Part shown: positions 61,039 through 64,000 of the stretch, piece after piece | Numbering within the stretch: position 1 is the stretch's first letter | Layout: each line of letters starts with the position of its first letter | Assembly (NCBI GenBank): GCA_963747775.1 | Contig: CAVVGT010000005.1 | Coordinates: forward strand, 1 to 64,000 | DNA length: 64,000 bases | Reading direction: 5' to 3' | Source: JAGVSZ01 sp963747775 | Lineage (GTDB): Bacteria; Pseudomonadota; Gammaproteobacteria; Burkholderiales; SG8-39 | Translations under genes and position numbers: made by a program | The notes under the pieces: generated by a model | Databases searched by the model: none | The model's input: only the letters and a program-made list of their open reading frames with translations | What the model was told of the DNA's origin: nothing

Positions 61039-62333
61039 AGCAGCCGCAACCAGGCCTGCGCCTGTGCATCGGTCACATTCACCGGCTCCAGCCCTTCCCT
61101 GATGCGCTGGTTGCGCTTGAGGTCGACCAGGGCGAGGCCCGGATAGGCCTTGTACCAGACCTGGGTCGGCAACTGGTGGCGGCGCTGGTAGTGCTTGAAC
61201 CTGTTTTCGATGCGCGCGCCGCGCGCGACCAGCCAACGCGTGCGCGGCCAGCCCACGCCGTGGCTGAAAGCGAGATTCAGGCCCCAGGCCACCTTGTTGA
61301 TGAAGTCGTCCATGTAGGCCTCGTGACCGCCGTCGTAGTTGCTGGTGAAGACGAGCCGGCGCTTGTCGTCGAGAAAAGCCCAGAACGCGAAATGGATCGT
61401 CTGCACGCGCGCGAGAAAGCCGCGCGTGAAAAGATGGCGGCAGGTGTAGTCGATCAGCACCAGCAGCACGGTGACGAGCCAGCGGCGGAACCATCCCGGC
61501 TTGACCGAGCCGATCGCCGTGTACTGGTTGGACACGTCGTGGTCTTCCAGATGCTGCAATTCCAGCAGCACCGCGCGGTCCGGGGGCGGGCAGATTTCGG
61601 CGTCGCCGTTCTCTTTCGTGCGCAGGATGTAGATCAATAGCGGCGACAGGACGATCAGCAGCGGCAGCAGGATCAGGCCCACAAGCGGAATCGCAACGAG
61701 ATGCAGGAGCTTTGCGATTTGCCAGCGCAGCGGCGTCGGATCCGGCGGCGTCAGGCCAAGCCTCCCGGCGCTTACTTCGGCATCGACGAAGTCGATCAGC
61801 TCGCGCCGGAGCTGCTGGGCTTGCGCGGCCGATGCGAGCGGCGCGCGCGGCACTTTCGCGGCGAGCGCACGTCGCAGTGCGCCTTCCTCCTTGATCTGCC
61901 GCACCGTGCGACCGACCCAATTGATGTAATTGGCAGCGAGCGGACGTTGATGCGCTTGCATCCAGGCGAGCAGGTCGCCCTGCGCGTCGAAGCCGTCGCA
62001 GTGCATGAAGATCCGGCGCAGGCCCGCGCCCGCGCGCTGCGCAAAGTCTGCGATGCACTCGCTGGCGGGCCCGTCACAGCTGACGATAAACGCAAGGTAG
62101 ACCGGCAGGCTCGGGCGCGGGACACCGTGCGCTTCAATGTCGCCGAGCGTCGGATCGTCCAGCACCGCCAGCCGGGCGAAATGCAGGCGCTCGAATTGCC
62201 CGAACGGCAAGACCGCGTTCGCCGGGTCGGCCATGCCCGGCTGCGAGTTCATCGCGTCCAGCAGTTCCCGCAGGCTGCGCTCGCGACCCGGTGTGACCCG
62301 TGCCAGCACCATGAACTGGGACTGCGGCGTCAC
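61035..62333 (-). CDS. Membrane-associated protein of unknown function, DyP-linked
   Basis: 432 residues. The N-terminal 200 are soluble and EthD/ferredoxin-like (FMVLARVTPGRERSLRELLD; LHFARLAVLDDPTLGDIEAH). A hydrophobic hairpin follows (LLHLVAIPLVGLILLPLLIV), then FARVQTIHFAFWAFLDDKRR-type conserved sequence (ARVQTIHFAFWAFLDD), LVFTSNYDGGHEAYMDDFIN and VAWGLNLAFSHGVGWPRTRW. No named family recalled. Its stop overlaps the DyP start, so they are co-translated; a role in delivering electrons or substrate to the peroxidase at the membrane is a guess. Confidence 0.7.
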   Translation of the reverse strand: MTPQSQFMVLARVTPGRERSLRELLDAMNSQPGMADPANAVLPFGQFERLHFARLAVLDDPTLGDIEAHGVPRPSLPVYLAFIVSCDGPASECIADFAQRAGAGLRRIFMHCDGFDAQGDLLAWMQAHQRPLAANYINWVGRTVRQIKEEGALRRALAAKVPRAPLASAAQAQQLRRELIDFVDAEVSAGRLGLTPPDPTPLRWQIAKLLHLVAIPLVGLILLPLLIVLSPLLIYILRTKENGDAEICPPPDRAVLLELQHLEDHDVSNQYTAIGSVKPGWFRRWLVTVLLVLIDYTCRHLFTRGFLARVQTIHFAFWAFLDDKRRLVFTSNYDGGHEAYMDDFINKVAWGLNLAFSHGVGWPRTRWLVARGARIENRFKHYQRRHQLPTQVWYKAYPGLALVDLKRNQRIREGLEPVNVTDAQAQAWLRLL

Positions 62334-62354
62334 GGCGTCATCTCCCTTCCCCCC

Positions 62355-64000
62355 TCACCCCGGCAGGCACGGCCGCAGCTGCTCGTAGCCGTCGGCGAGG
62401 AGCAGGTCGAGCCGCGGCGCCGCGCCGCTCTCGGCGCGCACGAGCTCGGACGCGGTGCGCTCGAGCCCGGCGACTGCGGGCGCCGGCTCGTAGGCCTCCC
62501 CGCGCGCCGACGGAAGCGGCGGCGGCATCGGCGTCTTGTCCCGCGCCGCGGACGGGGCGCCCCACAACGCGAGGCGCGCGTAGATGCGCGGCGCGCAGTG
62601 CTTCACGCTCGCCACGACCCGCTCCGGCGGGCCGGCGAGGAAATTCGGCGGCGAGCGCTCCGCGGTCGCGTGGCAGCCCGCGCACAGCGAATAGAAGGCG
62701 GCGAACGGCGCCGCGGCGCCGTCGACGGGCATCGGCGGCTGCGGCGCTTCGACCGCGGCCGGTGGGAGGCGTGAAGCGTCCTCGCAGCACCACTCGCGCG
62801 CGGGGACCCCGAGCTGCGCGAAGAGCGCCGAGAGCACCCGCACCCGGCTGAACGTCCGGGCGGCGAGCGGTGCGTCGTCACCCGGCTCGCTGGCGAGCGC
62901 GGCGACGGCGCTCCGCACCGGCGCGAAGTCGTCGATCGCGGTGACGGTCGTGCGCGCGGACACTTCGCGGACGCCGCCCCGGGCACGCGCCTCGGCCGGC
63001 TTCCAGGCGAGCGCGATGCCGGCGATCGCGGCACCGTCGGCGAGCCGCGCGTTCGCGCCCCGGCTGCCGAGCGTGACCGCCGCGCGGCCCACGCCGGCGT
63101 CGAACGTGCCGGCCGCCACATCGAGATGCTCGAGCGGCGGCGCGCCGTCAACCTCGAGCGCGCCGATTTCGCCGCCCGCGACGCGCGTGCCGCGGAGGTC
63201 GAGGCGCCCGGCTACGCGCAGCGGCGTGTCCCCGGTACCGACGCACTTGAACCGCGCGCGCGACCCGGTCCAGGCGATCTCGCACGGCGCTTCGCGGCGC
63301 CGCTCGACCGGGCGTTCGCGGCCGGCGTGCGCCGCAAGCTGGCCCTCGAGCACACGGATGTCGACCGCGGTGACGAACTCGGCGAGCCCGGCCACGAGGC
63401 GGCGCGCGGTGTCCGCCCCGGGCGAGGCCCACACCTCGAGGGGCGCGCGCGGCGCGAGCGGCTCGAACGCCGCCGGGACATGCGCGGCCGCGAGCCCCGC
63501 GGGGCGCAGGGCGCCTTCGGGGGGCAGCGGGTCGCGGTTCGGAACGTCCGGGTTCGGGATGGCGATCCCGGACGGCCATTGGGCGCTCCAGGCGCGGCCG
63601 AATGCGGGCAGGAACTCGTCGCGCCAGATCGGCGAGCGCTCATCGAACGCGCGCTCGTCGGTGAGCCGGTACTGGAGCGCGGCGACGAGCGCCGCGCCGC
63701 GGCACCGGGCGCCCGCTGCGCCGTCGCCGCAGCCGACGCGCCACAGTAGCTGCCAGACGCCGAGCAGATTCGCGCGGTCGGTCGCGGCATCGATCGCGTC
63801 CGGAACGTCGACGCCGCGCTGGATGGGGACGCCGTGATACGCCGCACGCTCGTGTCCCCCATCGCCGTCGGGGCGCGCGAGGCGCGCGGCGACGCGCGGG
63901 TTCGCGTTCGTCTCCTCCCACACCTGTCGCGAGAAAAGCGGCGCGAGGTTCTGGTGGCAGGCGGCGCACATCGCGCGGCGCGCGTACACGACCTCGCGCG
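62355..64000 (-). CDS. Multihaem c-type cytochrome protein, 5' end outside window
   Basis: At least 544 residues, open to the window edge. Two CxxCH haem sites are seen: MCAACHQNLAPLFSRQVWEE near the visible start and SLCAGCHATAERSPPNFLAG in the last third. Between them is an uncharacterised beta-rich stretch (RARFKCVGTGDTPLRVAGRL). The first Met in this frame is GTG-coded and lies inside a likely haem domain, so the true start is beyond 64000. It precedes the membrane protein/DyP/catalase genes on the same strand and may supply electrons to them. Related in kind to the cytochrome tail left at 58162. Confidence 0.72.
   Translation of the reverse strand, partial: REVVYARRAMCAACHQNLAPLFSRQVWEETNANPRVAARLARPDGDGGHERAAYHGVPIQRGVDVPDAIDAATDRANLLGVWQLLWRVGCGDGAAGARCRGAALVAALQYRLTDERAFDERSPIWRDEFLPAFGRAWSAQWPSGIAIPNPDVPNRDPLPPEGALRPAGLAAAHVPAAFEPLAPRAPLEVWASPGADTARRLVAGLAEFVTAVDIRVLEGQLAAHAGRERPVERRREAPCEIAWTGSRARFKCVGTGDTPLRVAGRLDLRGTRVAGGEIGALEVDGAPPLEHLDVAAGTFDAGVGRAAVTLGSRGANARLADGAAIAGIALAWKPAEARARGGVREVSARTTVTAIDDFAPVRSAVAALASEPGDDAPLAARTFSRVRVLSALFAQLGVPAREWCCEDASRLPPAAVEAPQPPMPVDGAAAPFAAFYSLCAGCHATAERSPPNFLAGPPERVVASVKHCAPRIYARLALWGAPSAARDKTPMPPPLPSARGEAYEPAPAVAGLERTASELVRAESGAAPRLDLLLADGYEQLRPCLPG

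Noticed and set aside
1..64000. CRISPR arrays, tRNA or rRNA genes
   Set aside because: No regularly spaced repeats, cloverleaf or rRNA-like sequence noticed on reading both strands; a tRNAscan/Infernal run would settle this.

Overview
The window is about 68-70% G+C, densely packed, with many 1-8 nt overlaps between consecutive genes. Branched-chain-amino-acid-type ABC systems, TRAP transporters, ferredoxin-type 2-oxoacid oxidoreductases and a Rieske dioxygenase point to an environmental, aromatic-acid-degrading proteobacterium, most likely a betaproteobacterium (Burkholderiales-like). That placement is inference from gene content. No rRNA, tRNA or CRISPR array was seen.

Layout. (1) 1-3352: an IS3-family element running off the left edge, split by a complete IS21-family element (760-3031) with a 5-bp target duplication. 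(2) 3353-4757: what looks like a decayed chromosomal integron: an N-terminal integrase fragment, an attI-like core, and divergent VOC and cupin genes in cassette orientation. (3) 4760-11579: an acyl-CoA ligase plus a complete Liv-type ABC transporter. (4) 11663-30417: a catabolic region. It holds a MetE-like enzyme, two hotdog thioesterases, a frameshifted iorA, a MarR regulator with a palindromic operator next to a divergent two-subunit Rieske dioxygenase, an orphan TRAP binding protein, a tartrate-dehydratase-like enolase enzyme, a VOC protein, a TRAP-iorA-iorB operon, two glycosyltransferases and a DapA-family enzyme. (5) 30451-32671: a 95-bp tandem repeat leading into a fused membrane/spermidine-synthase gene. 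(6) 32688-37321: a second Liv-type ABC transporter. (7) 37799-58147: an island of signalling NTPase, peptidase and TIR-type genes. (8) 58162-64000: a cytochrome c remnant, a catalase-like protein, a DyP peroxidase, an unknown membrane protein and a multihaem cytochrome.

How they may work together. Regions 3-6 look like uptake (two Liv ABC systems, one TRAP system plus a spare receptor) and activation or oxidation of carboxylic, probably aromatic, acids to CoA thioesters. Region 7 is the most unusual. On the minus strand it encodes a TIR/coiled-coil membrane protein and a TM protein with a TIR-like tail. Then come a GH108 muramidase, an alpha/beta hydrolase, a TRAFs-binding/trypsin protein, a DUF4062 protein, a 1271-residue ParA-TIR-STAND-TPR protein, a 33-codon gene, an HExxH peptidase, an MBL-fold hydrolase and an M6 peptidase. 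Several are coupled by GTGA or ATGA overlaps. The architecture resembles NTP-dependent conflict or programmed-response systems; its function is inferred, not known.

Three single-base frame disruptions (one in iorA-1, two in the TRAFs-binding gene at 52929) are either real decay or assembly errors.
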